The notes under the pieces: generated by a model
The model's database searches: none
Seen by the model: the letters and a program-made list of their open reading frames with translations, nothing else
What the model was told of the DNA's origin: nothing
DNA from: Glomus cerebriforme
Lineage: Eukaryota; Glomeromycota; Glomeromycetes; Glomerales; Glomeraceae
Reading direction: 5' to 3'
NCBI GenBank assembly: GCA_003550305.1
Contig: QKYT01000454.1
Location: forward strand, 18,964 to 82,963
DNA length: 64,000 bases
Translations under genes and position numbers: made by a program
Shown here: one piece after another, positions 1 to 10,506 of the stretch
Position numbering within the stretch: position 1 is the stretch's first letter
How the letters are laid out: the number at the start of each line of letters is the position of its first letter

Positions 1-1125
1 TTTTAGTATATTTTCAGTATACATTTTTCTTATTGGGAGAACATAATTAGAAACATATTCTGTCTATCTTCCAAATATGTATTACAAAATGAAATATGCT
101 AAATATTTGCTTATCTGTTATTGCTAAAATATTATCACAAATAAACGCTAACATTAACTTGTTTCTTATATTGCTCCAAGGCATCAATAATTAAAGCAAC
201 GTTATATGATAAAACTAATCATTTCTTATATCCTTTTCCAACAAGACTGAATTGTAGAAACTTTATGAGAGTTCAATCATCCTTTCTGCAACTAATTAAA
301 GTGTGTGTCATTATCATTGTTAAAGCAAAGATACCATTTAATATGTGACCAAAAAATCTGAGACCAACAAAAAAATCATAAATACTAAGGCAGATGATGA
401 CCCTCAGTTTCTTTAAGGAACTCTAAACTTTTGAGGAAGGATTCTGTGATTTTGAAGCTCTTATCAGAAAGAAACTTACTAAGATACTGAATCTATAGAC
501 TGAATTATTCTTTATTCTCTCTTATGTGAAAGAAAAGTGAACCAATCATCTGAAATATGCAGAAAGATATTATTGCTGACTGTGCAAGATTATTTCCTTC
601 AAAGAAAATACTATCTGTTATATGTTGTTCGAAGAAATAGGTCTAGATAAAATCAAACTTATTAAAACTTATAATGCAAATTCCATTTCAAAACTTACTA
701 ACGATCAAATTTAAAAGATTATAGAGGAATATAGCCACTCATCAGTGAATGCTTTCCAGGACATATCTTTGAAAAAGATACTAGAGGTTTTGCAATTAGT
801 ATCAAATTATGTGACCAAAATCTCTGAGACTGCCGGTCCAGAAAAAATTTTGCCTGAAAATACTTCACCAAAAACTGAGGAAAATATCTCGATCATGCCT
901 AATATTTATGACGAGACAGCTAAATGAGATGAAATATACTATTATGATAATGAGACAGATGATTGGGGTACACCATATGAGAATGATGATGGGGGATATT
1001 ATTTAAATTTAAATACTGGAAAGATAAGACGTAAAGAGACTGCAGTATTCTAAACCTGTGAGATGATCACCTGAATGCGCAGAAAATATGCAGGCTATGT
1101 AATGTAAGATTTGCATGAATTTCAG
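1..1125. other. decayed coding-like and AT-rich sequence
   Basis: No intact gene. From about 360 to 1050 the plus strand looks like decayed coding sequence. An open stretch at 745-927 (60 codons) reads into a stop and then continues with acidic, tyrosine-rich codons to about 1053. Stops and frame breaks upstream prevent any model. I do not recognise the family; a remnant of a repetitive element is the simplest reading. Confidence 0.3.
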
Positions 1126-1163
1126 CAGTGATTCTTTAAACTAATTAGTTTAAAGAATCACTG
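1126..1163. repeat. perfect 38-bp palindrome
   Basis: The sequence is identical to its own reverse complement over 38 bases with no spacer. It starts CAGTGATTCTTTAAAC, has AATT at the centre, and ends with the mirror of the start. The next outward pair is G/G, so symmetry stops exactly at these borders. It could be the fused ends of two inverted elements or a replication or recombination product. No gene overlaps it. Confidence 0.9.
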
Positions 1164-1504
1164 GCGACTTTGGGCAAATATTACTTATTATTGGTCAGTC
1201 TATTAGGATCATGCTGATTTTGATAGACTGATATATTTTATTAATATTAATAGCTAAATATCAGATATACTTGCAATTAAAATTCTTACGTTAATATTAG
1301 AAAAATTGTCATCTTTAGCACATCTCATTTTTAAATTAGTAAAGAGAGTAAAAAAACTTTTTTGTTTCATATCAATAAAATAAACTATGTAGTAATATAC
1401 TAAAAATAAACCATCAGCATAATTTTGTCTAACTGATGCAATAACCTAGTTATTGGTTATGAGTGGCAAAATAACCTCTCCCCAACCAATAACTATTATA
1501 TAAG

Positions 1505-1693
1505 TACAGTCATCCCCCTATATAATCACACCCCTCGGGACTGAAAAAAAAGGTGTGATTATAAAAAACCTATATGACGTGACTATAGAGAAGGTTTTTT
1601 TAATAATATTATTAGTAACTTAGGCCAAGCATAAATGTGTTTATAAGGGAAGTGTGACTAAACAGGAGGTGCCTATAGAGGGGAATGACTGTA
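1505..1693. mobile_element. MITE with TA target duplication (CAGTCA termini)
   Basis: TA is followed by an inverted terminal repeat beginning CAGTCATCCCCCTATA. The right end reads as CAGTCATTCCCCTCTATA on the opposite strand and is again followed by TA. Interior is about 185 bp with no coding capacity. TA duplication and CAGT termini fit the Tc1/mariner-pogo superfamily, so this is read as a non-autonomous copy. Confidence 0.8.
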
Positions 1694-1697
1694 TTAG

Positions 1698-1786
1698 TTA
1701 TATCCTGGCTTATTAGGGATAAGTAAAATTTTACTAGGATCAGATAAATGATTAAAATTTTACTATCCCAATAAACCAGGATATAA
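1698..1786. repeat. long imperfect hairpin
   Basis: Left arm 1698-1733 and right arm 1753-1786 are near-perfect inverted copies (TTATATCCTGG...TAAAATTTTA) around a spacer of about 19 bases. It starts 5 bp after the MITE at 1505-1693. It may be a very small inverted-repeat element or a remnant; no target duplication was found. Confidence 0.6.
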
Positions 1787-1979
1787 TTGATTTATCACAT
1801 GTCATTTACAAAAATATACTTTATTATACTCTATTTGTAGTATATCACATTTTTATCAATGAGTATTTATATTGGTTATTATTATTAGTTTTTTTTTGCT
1901 TCTCTCTTTTTTTTTTAATGAATAAAATTTTATAAAAGCTTCAGAATTATTACACTTAAAAAATATTATTATTATCACA

Positions 1980-2231
1980 GATGAATTAAAAGGAAATCTT
2001 TCTCATTTAGAAAATGCAAATATTTCTGAATTTTCAAAATCACCATTTATTTCAAAGGAATCTTATGAACATCCTTCTATAGAAACACTACAAAATTATG
2101 TCACTACTCAAAATACTAAGAAAAACACTAGATTATGGTTCTCCAGGTTTGAGAAATTTGTAAATGATACACAACCAGATCTAGATTTGTTGTCTCTTTA
2201 TGACAAAAGAGTTATTGCATTATTACTATGA
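1980..2231 (+). pseudogene. coding fragment resembling a tyrosine-recombinase N-terminus
   Basis: An open frame of about 83 codons begins right after a CAG that could be a splice acceptor and ends in TGA at 2229-2231. It encodes an acidic and serine-rich lead, then a threonine/asparagine/lysine stretch (TTQNTKKNTRLWF) followed by a predicted helix. This resembles the start of Crypton-type or phage-integrase-like proteins, where N-TxR/K segments precede the core-binding helices. There is no start codon and no catalytic domain, so it is read as a fragment. Family call is tentative. Confidence 0.3.
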
Positions 2232-2584
2232 GAGTTTATTGTAATCATTGAAACAAGAAAGTGTGTTGATATTACTATTAACATTACAAAAGAATAATTT
2301 TAAAAAATTATTATTATACTAGTAGTATAGATGGAGCATATAAATAAATACATATAAAATATACTAAGTAAATTTGCATAAACGTGTAAATGGTGTCGAT
2401 CAGGGGATTACTTCCAGGTAAGATTTTTTCAACCAATAATATTTAAATATATATATAGTATTGATTTTGACCAATAAAAATGCTTCCATTTGTATCACGT
2501 AAGATTTTGCCTCTAACAAAATGTCATGGTCCTTAGTATAGTAATCCTTTTTTTCAGAAATAATATTGTCTAAACAGACCAGGC
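2232..2584. other. AT-rich spacer, no gene seen
   Basis: Nothing coding is supported on either strand. Confidence 0.5.
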
Positions 2585-2972
2585 TAAAGATGGTCAGTCG
2601 GTCTTTCGGTCCTGAACGGTCCTGAACGGTCTTTGGGAAAGTTATAAGGAATTCACCTTGAATTCCTGAGGCGCAGCAAGTATGGCTAAAGACTAATAAA
2701 TGTCAAAATTTGGCCTTTATACTTCTTTTTTTGAGACCAGCAGAGGCGAAATTGGCAAAAGACCGAAAAAAAATACTGGTTTTGGTAAAATAAAAACCTG
2801 TCTAGCTCTAAATTGGGTGATTAGACTGAGACCAAAATTTACCACTTTTCGGTCTTTAACCAGTTCTGTTGTGCCACAAAAAATTGGGAGCACAGCCTTA
2901 TTACTTTTCCGAAAATTTCCTAAAGACCGATCAGGACCGATTAAAGACCGCAGGACCGACTGACCATCTCTA
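2585..2972. mobile_element. TA-flanked MITE with GGTC-rich terminal repeats
   Basis: TA is followed by AAGATGGTCAGTCGGTC. The right end is the inverse (GAGATGGTCAGTCGGTC on the other strand) followed by TA. Terminal repeats extend about 55 bp and hold repeated GGTC/GACC blocks, including two tandem copies of a 10-bp GGTCCTGAAC unit at the left end. The interior shows no transposase. Open frames of 87 and 127 codons in or across it are products of the low stop density of the repeat and are not called. Confidence 0.75.
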
Positions 2973-3399
2973 AACCAGGCACACAAGAGGTGATTATTGA
3001 ATAGAAACTCAATTTTGTGAAGTTTTTTTCTATTATGTTCCACAGCCATAGCTTGCTTATGAGATAAAAAGATATTGTTGGGTAAAAAATTATATATCAT
3101 AAGATTTGGTAAATTCCTTTATTGGTAGAAAAACGTAAGCACCAGGCGGATATTTTCAGTTTTCATTTGCTGGCATTAGAAATCAAATCATCAAACAATC
3201 AAACCATTAAAAATAACTTTTTTTTACAAATTAGAGTCACGGTAGATCCATGTAAAAAAAAAAGAAAATACAGTATGCTATATATATTTTATTATTTTAT
3301 AATTATTTATATTTGTTTACGCGGATAATAAACATAAATCGCAATTGAAATCCAAAAAAAACACGTTATACTTAATCAAAATACAAAATAGAAACTAAA
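2973..3399. other. spacer, no gene seen
   Basis: AT-rich sequence downstream of the minus-strand gene ending at 3400. A 68-codon open stretch at 3122-3328 has no recognisable domain and poor composition. Confidence 0.5.
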
Positions 3400-4635
3400 T
3401 CAATGTTGTTTCTTTTGTTTCTTTTTCGATTTCTTTTTCTTCTTAGCAACAGGATGAACATCAATCAATTTGGTGGCGGATTCATCTAGGAGAAAGAAAT
3501 TAATAATAAAAATTAAGACAAAAAAAAAAAAATCTTGACATACCCTTATCATCCCTAAATTCAACAACAGTCCCATCGAACTCTAAACCCCATATGAGGT
3601 GTCTCATCTGAGATCCGTTTTTCACTTTATTCCAATCCCCAATCGGCCATAAAACACTCATCATGTCTTCCCATTCGAACACACGACCGTAGCAGTCCAG
3701 AAAAAGAATTCCAGCGTAACGGTTCCCGATGATAATGATATGATCAAAACCATACCGCTTAACATCTTCCATATAACATATATATTTAGAAGGATTTCCA
3801 TCTTCGATATCATGTTTAAGAGACTTTGCAACACGTTTACGATCTGATTTATTTGCGATCACTTCGACTATCATGAGTGGATTTTTCGGATTATTGCAAC
3901 TTTCTCGAGATTCATCCTGCTTTTCACCCTTCGGCACATGGAGCATGGTTTCCGGAATTGTTGCTTTTTCAGATTGAACGTTCGGGACCACAAGACGGCA
4001 CGGTGTCTTCGCGGTTTCTTTAGTCCATGCATTGCCTGCTAAGACACCGACTCGGCGCAGTTGCCCCAAGGATAATTGCAAAGATTGGATTCTCTCCTGG
4101 TTTGGGCAACATTCGAATGGCACCATTGTAATATCGGTATATTTCTCACCCTCGACATTGCCATTAATTTGTTGTTCATGTACAGCATATTGGGTGTTAT
4201 CGTTCCTATTGGTACTCCGTTGCGAACTGATGCCCCGAACATTACTTTTTCCGCTGTTATCGTTACATTCACTGTTGCTGGACGACCCAGCATATTCGTA
4301 TCCATCATTGTCATTTTGTCGGCCAAGATAATTAGCATTCTGGTAAGATATTTTTTCTGGTCTTGAAGCACCATTTCCTCGAAAGACTCCATTTTCATTA
4401 CGTGAATCGTCCAAAGGAGGACTACTGCGTCCCATATGGTTATTATTGGAATTGGCCGACAATGGGGTGGTTCCACCAGTTTCCCTTGGAGGCCTAACGG
4501 AATATATATTGGATTCCTCTGACTTAAATTCCAACATAAAAATTTTTCGTTAGTTATACATATCATTTCGAAATAATGCAAAGAATAAAATACCTGAATG
4601 GTTCCACGAAATCTCTTATCAACTGACTCGTCCAT
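3400..4635 (-). CDS. unknown protein with basic C-terminal tail
   Basis: Three exons (4594-4635, 3544-4522, 3400-3485) give 368 aa. Exon 1 encodes only MDESVDKRFRGTIQ; the first acceptor (AAG before TCAGAG) was chosen because it keeps the frame. Residues 15 to about 150 are low-complexity, rich in Asn, Ser and Gly. The C-terminal half is a compact alpha/beta-like region with hydrophobic strands (PLMIVEVIANK, HIIIIGNRYAGILFLDCYG) and conserved-looking tryptophans. The last exon ends in a lysine-rich tail (about 14 Lys in 20 residues) that could be a nuclear signal. I do not recognise the family. Its reality is supported by a decayed, intron-retaining duplicate at 40623-41738. The strand pattern recalls a nuclease-like fold, but no catalytic motif is clear. 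Confidence 0.75.
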
Positions 4636-5405
4636 TTTTCTTGTTTTAAGTCGTCTAGCCAGGACCAAGCGAATAAACTTGAAAAATAAAAACTGTGAAC
4701 AAAAAGTGGTGAGATGGAACTTCACTGATGCAAATATATATAAATTTTGACACGTACTGTGCATTACTAAAATTTGGGGGTGGTGAGTCTATTTGCATCA
4801 CTGATTTGAAAATACACATCATTGATTATTTATTATTTATTTTATTAAAGAAATCATTTTTTTTAATTAACTTCGATTTTAATTAACTTCGATTTTTTTA
4901 GTTAAAAATCTTTAAATAACGCCGGGTTTTTAATTAATTTTGATTTTTTATTAATTATTTTAATCTCGATTTTTTTAATTAAAAATGCAGATTTTCAGTT
5001 TTTAATTCGATTCGGATCATTTAATCAAAAGAATCCGAAATTCGGCTTTTTTTTTTAATTAATAAATTAAATCGAATGTGGTTGATTGAAATAAAGAGTG
5101 CTTGAGCAATCAATTTTGAACATGCCTAAAAAAAAAAAAAAGAGACTAAAAAAGAAGACTTTTGGTCCAGCTTCAGTTATTCGTACCTCTTCTTTTACAA
5201 ATTTAACAAATAATTTATCTTTGCAACAATAATAATAAATTTTATAGTTTATGAAAAATTTAAATAAAAAAATTCTTATTTTTTTTTCTACACGTAAAAT
5301 ATGATATCACCCATATAATAATTTATTATAATAACATTAATAAAATGCATTACATCAACACAAAATTTTTTCATAATAATAATAATAATATATATATATA
5401 TATAT
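4636..5405. other. AT-rich intergenic region between two minus-strand genes
   Basis: Holds repeated TTAATTAACTTCGATTTT-like units (about 4860-5060). A 36-codon open frame at 5122-5232 on the plus strand starts MPKKKKKRLKKK; it could be a fragment of a basic protein but is too short and unsupported to call. An (AAT)n and (AT)n tract lies at 5378-5406. Confidence 0.5.
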
Positions 5406-7223
5406 TTAACCAAATGCACAATCACCACATGATAAACCAGTTTGGACTTGAAATTGATTTTGGCCCATAGTACAAAATGCGTAAGTCCTTCTTTGACAGA
5501 TACTAGGAGGTATAAAACCAGTCAATGTATTATTTCTCAGCCGTCTAAAAAAAAAAAGGGGGTTAAATCAATTAGTATATATATATTTTTCGTTAATACA
5601 TAAATGATAATAATGATTAATTACTTACAAATTTCTTAAATTTATGTTGCCAATTGAATCAGGAATACTTCCTGATAATTGATTATTCTCCAAAATTAAA
5701 TCATTTAAGTTCAAAGTGGATAATTCTGCTGGAATTGGACCCGTAAGTAAATTGGTTTCTAAATTCAAACTTATTAAATTTACAAATTTATTTAGAGAAG
5801 CAGGTATGTTACCACTAAACCAATTTGCACTTAAATCTATTGACGTTAAAGAATTTGTGAACTTTGAAGAAGTAAGACCGGGAGGAATTTGACCGGTCAA
5901 AGAGTTTGTACCAAGTCTTAATGACTGTAAGTTACGTAAATTAAATAATGAATTGGGTATATTTCCAGTCAAGTTATTAGAACTTAAATCCAAATTCTGT
6001 AGACTGTTTTGTAGTGTAATACTGTTACCAATAAAATCAGGTATTGCACCATTAACATTTTGAAGAGAAAAAACTAAAGTGACTAAGGAGGTTGTTGATA
6101 TAGTATCCGGAATAATAAATGAATTCAATTGATAATTATTGGCAATTCGTAACGATTTCAGCGAAGTCATTTTATCAAAAGTATTTGGAATAGTGTTAGT
6201 ATAATTAGTAGATATTAAAGCTAAATCAACTAAATTTTCTAATTGAAATATAGAAAAAGGTAATGGACCAAATGGAAATCCAGCACCTCCAATTATAGTT
6301 AATCGTTGTAATGTTTTTAATTTTCCTAATCCAAAAGTTTGTGTCGCTTTTGGAATATTCGGGAATTTTAATTCTAATTCAATGATATTATTATTATTAT
6401 CACATTTAATTCCATTCCATTCACAAAATAAAGTATCCCGCATCCATCCTAAACTTTCTATCGATGTCTGATTAAAAGCATTGGTCCAAATACTTTTCAA
6501 AACGCAGAAAGTGGTGACGTTATAAAAGGATTGGTCATCGGAACATTGATCACAAATAAAGTTTATTGGTGGCGTTGTTCCCAATAAAGTCATACATATT
6601 GTAGCTTTTAAATTTTGTTCTAGAGATGGTGTGATCTGTGGATTATTTAATAACGTTGTAATATTTTGTGCTTGTAAAACTGGTGAATGGAAATAAATTA
6701 CATCTAATGCTAATAAATTTCCTAATAATAATAAAATAATAATTACTAATAAAATAATTAAACAACAATTTCTCTGTTTTTTCTTTTTTTTTTTCTCTTC
6801 TTTAGTCACAGTTACAGGAAGAACTAATTCTTTTTCTTTTTTTTTACGCCAATCTAATTTAGAAAATAATTTAGAAAAAAATGATTTCTTAGCGGGAGGA
6901 GTATTGGTGACAAGAGTAGATGCATTACTACTAGTATAATAATTATTATTACTATTATTTCTGTTATTGATATTATTTCTACTCGGAGGAAGATTACCCA
7001 TTTGGAATATTGGTTCAGAAATTTCTAAACTTTGACGTCCTTTTAATTTTTTCTTTTTAATACGAATTTGTGTATTATCACTATTATCACTATCGCTCTC
7101 TGATGAAAAAGCTGAATTTTCATATAATTGTGGATTGACCTGCAAATTTGTTGCCATATTATTTGAATTTATTCCCTCTGGTAATGGTGATAATGACCTT
7201 GGTGTTGATGTATTACTGTGCAT
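5406..7223 (-). CDS. membrane-anchored plant-type leucine-rich-repeat protein
   Basis: Two exons (5629-7223, 5406-5544) encode 577 aa. Residues 1-150 are Ser/Asn-rich with lysine clusters at 55-62 and 142-149. A single strong membrane segment follows at about 153-175 (CCLIILLVIIILLLLGNLLA). Basic residues just before it predict an N-in, C-out (type II) topology, so the rest would face outside or the secretory lumen. Residues about 180-270 form a cysteine-containing cap, then come plant-type repeats (LxxLxLxxNxLxGxIPxxL), for example LRLGTNSLTGQIPPGL. Exon 2 completes the last repeat and adds a Cys-containing cap ending GDCAFG. There is no kinase domain. The gene probably binds proteins or glycans at the surface; ligand unknown. 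Plant-type LRR proteins are characteristic of plants and some oomycetes and fungi. Confidence 0.85.
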
Positions 7224-8535
7224 TTATTACTGGGAACTATGGACGAGGGATATATATATATATATAATATATATATCTATCTATTTTTTTTTTTATGTAA
7301 GGAAATAATGCCAGCTTATTTCTCTTACTTTTTTACTAAAAGACCCGCTTTTCGAAAAAAAAAGATAAAAAAAAGATAAAATAAATTTCACATATTCTTC
7401 TCATTATATACTCTTTTCATAATACAGAATAATACAACAAATAATTGTGTCATAATAAAACTCTTTGTTTATTATGCTTTGTGAAGGTCTTTTCTTCTGA
7501 AACACTTTTGGGATTGAAACAAACAACGCATTGTATATCATATATGGTATGTTTAATCTAAACTTAGTCTAACTTTGTTTATGTTACAAAGTTTGTTGAT
7601 CCTCAAGATCGGCAACTGACTTTTCTTTGAAGGGTTCACACCCGATCTTCCAAACTATTTATAGATAACAAAGTCGGATTGTCTTCATAAATTGATTTGG
7701 ATTTGTATTTAAGGATGATAATGAAAATAAAGAGGAAAAAAAAATATTATAAGATAAATTTTGTTGCAATAAAGCAATAACTTGTCTTGTTACTGATTTG
7801 GAGAAGTTCTTAAGAAATCTTATTATTCAAAATCATGAAAGTACGCCTTCTTCTGAAAGTATTATTATTTAAATCCAAAATTTCGTTCACAAAATGAGAT
7901 AATTTAACGTCATGTGATAAATATCATAATATATATATATTTGAATCAATCCTGGCGCAATTCTCGTAGTTAGATTCTACCCTCAATATACGGGGTTCAC
8001 CTCAAAATTCGGTATAAGACGTTAAATAACGAAGAATATTTAAAACATTTGATTGGCTACGTATATAGAGGTTTAGCAGTTGCTTTTTATTATTTATAAT
8101 TACTGTATATGTAGTTTTAGTAATATGTATAATTATACTGTATATGCAATAATCATACAATTAACAAAATAAAATAACAGTCAAAATCTAACGAATCTAA
8201 ACATCGTACTGTACAGTCTGAATCAGTTGAACAATAGAAATATGTCATTTGACCCTTTACACCTTTCTATAATATAAAATATAAGTAAAAGTATTACTGT
8301 ATATACAGTATCTGATCTAAATACTTGTATATCATCAATCGGGTTTAGTATATCTGACCATTTTTAATATATTTATTTAACTCGAAAATTATTTCACCAT
8401 ACATTAGTGCGCAGAATAAACTTTATGGAACAATTAGAATAATCAGAACTAATTACTATTTTATGTTAATACATATTTTATTTCATAAAAATAACTATTT
8501 TAGTCTTCGAGAGAATGATCTTTCTTATAAACAAG
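7224..8535. other. intergenic region between LRR and actinoporin-like genes
   Basis: Poly-A/T runs and repeated TACTGTATAT words near 8100-8310. No coding sequence is supported. Confidence 0.5.
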
Positions 8536-9316
8536 CTAATTTTTATCTTTGATGCTAATATCGATGGTACATTGTCCAGCGTTTCCCATCGATCCTTCAA
8601 AATTCAAACCATTGCTTAGTTTCCCGCTGAAAGGGTTACCATTTCCTTCATGGGGACTGTCATAGTACATCTTCATAAAGAGATCTAGACCAGTAACGCA
8701 ATGATAAATATTGTGATGATAAGTTTAGAATAAACAAAATCCGGAATAATTACCTTCATTAGGTTCGATTAAACCTTCATAAATTTTAACATTCCACCAA
8801 TTTTCATAAAAGACGTAAGCAAACGGAACACACCACATAAATGCTAAAGAAAGATTAGAATCTTTGATATGGTACACAATAACACCGGCAGTTCCTTTGG
8901 CCGAGTATTCAGTCTTACGAGCACCCCAAACCAAACCTAGACCACTTAAAACTGGAGGAGAAGGAAGGCCAAATTGAGATGTTCCTGATACATAATATAG
9001 TTTAGGTTTTTCAAGTTGTAGTTGTGAATAATTTTTGATAGTAATAGCAATTTTTCTGCCAGTTTGTAGTTCCTGTATACAAAAAAAAAACGAATAAAAA
9101 TTTTAATATACAGATAATTTCATTGTAAATTTATATATTATCGTTCAAATTAATGGTCAAGTATCCGAACGATAATTAATAATAATGTAGGGACCATTCC
9201 CTGCATTCAAAAGAATTAAACATATGACACATCGATAAAGAAATTGATTATACTTTTAAGAGCGCTTCTAGCAAACTGTCTACGATATTCGGAATTTCGT
9301 AAATGCCTACTGACAT
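8536..9316 (-). CDS. actinoporin-like pore-forming protein
   Basis: Three exons (9254-9316, 8754-9072, 8536-8684) encode 176 aa, the usual size of the actinoporin family. The family (sea-anemone cytolysins with fungal, moss and fish relatives) binds membranes and makes pores with an N-terminal amphipathic helix. Visible here are a short N-terminal exon with alternating hydrophobic and acidic residues (NIVDSLLEALLK) that fits such a helix; a beta-rich core with VWGARKTE and GTAGVIVYHI; and the aromatic membrane-contact segment VPFAYVFYENWWNVKIY. Joins are phase-consistent (G|AT at the last). There is no signal peptide, as in many fungal homologues. An internal AG near 9210 could define another acceptor, but it runs into stops. 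Role in this fungus is unknown: defence, lectin-like binding or interaction are possible. Confidence 0.8.
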
Positions 9317-10506
9317 GATTAAAAAATTATTTTTTAGAACTTTGTCAAAACTTACGTTTTATATTAGCGTTGATTGTAAACTAACTATATTTAGTCATTT
9401 TAGCGTGATTTTTAACGTTCCATTGCATATTTCACAATAGACCTGTTCATTTTCGGTCGGTTGCAATTTTTTGGTCAGTTTATGTTGTACAAATTTTAGC
9501 CAGTAAGATCGCCCTATTNTCGTTCACGAATTGAATAACAAAGTAACCAGAAAAAAGTAAAAAAAACGCGTAAAGGTAAGGTGACTGCTCCTCGAAAATT
9601 TATTTCATTTCTGATTGGCTATTTATTGCGTTGTTTTTATTTTCGAACTAAAAAACCTAAAAAATTTTAGGTCTAAAAGTTTGAATTTTGGTCGCGTTGT
9701 AACAACCGAACCGAAATGAACAGGCGAATATTATTCTATCCCGTGATTAGGTTTAGATAATCATTTCCATGATCAGAGTGATCGCCATATTTTAAATGAA
9801 AAACAATGTGCGTGCGAAATTTAACCACCAGGGTTTTTTTTTCGTTTTTACTGATACAAAATAGCAAAGTCAAGCTGGTTTTTTTGATCCGATTTATCCA
9901 ACTTGTCTTGACAAACTATTCCAAGACCTAAGTTGCGGTATCACCCATCTTTGCGCAACGACCCTTTGTCAACCTTGAATTACTTAACGAAGAAGAAATA
10001 AAAGACTAACCTAATGGTGATAGTGACATTTTAATCTAATGGTGATTTCATGATCTAGTGGTTACGATTTTCTTAATGGGCAATGTACTGTATTTAATGA
10101 AATAGATGTATTTATTTGAATTTAACGTAATTAATTTGTATTATTCAAATAATCCTATTCATATCAAGGATGGTACAAGTTAAAATTCGACTCATCAAAA
10201 AAGAAAGAAAAAAATCTAGCCTCTCCTTTTAAATAAATGTTAAAGATTTATCCTCATGTAAAAAAAAAAGAGAAAAACAAACAAAAAAAAAATATCTTAC
10301 TATCAAAGAAAAAAATTATCTTCTTTACGAGAAGAAAAAAATAAAAATTGCTGGTGAAACGACGTTTTTTCAGCCCATGATGATCTACACATACACTTAC
10401 TATTTATCACACATTGTTTGTTTTGGGCTGAGGCAAATCCTTATATCCGAAATGATTTAAAATAATAAAAAGTCATTCTCTTTCTTAAACATCCTTATAT
10501 TCCATT
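9317..10506. other. intergenic region with a MITE
   Basis: Apart from the inverted-repeat element at 9442-9724, this is AT-rich DNA between divergent genes. It includes one undetermined base at 9519 and poly-A stretches near 10260-10320. No coding sequence is supported. Confidence 0.5.
9442..9724. mobile_element. inverted-repeat element (MITE-like)
   Basis: The ends match as inverted repeats: CCTGTTCATTTTCGGTCGGTTG at the left against CCTGTTCATTTCGGTTCGGTTG read from the right. Length is about 283 bp with no coding capacity. A target duplication could not be recognised, so the superfamily is open. It contains the undetermined base at 9519. Confidence 0.6.

Noticed and set aside
2700..3100. 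Overlapping open frames on both strands (87 and 127 codons)
   Set aside because: They lie in or across the borders of the TA-flanked MITE, have no domain, and follow from its repeated GGTC/GACC blocks.
4032..4366. Plus-strand open frames of 96 and 99 codons
   Set aside because: They are antisense to exon 2 of the 3400-4635 gene, whose frame is supported by splice phases and by a decayed duplicate.
5122..5232. 36-codon lysine-rich open frame
   Set aside because: Low-complexity start in an A run, no neighbouring exon or homologous copy seen; noted only in the intergenic entry.
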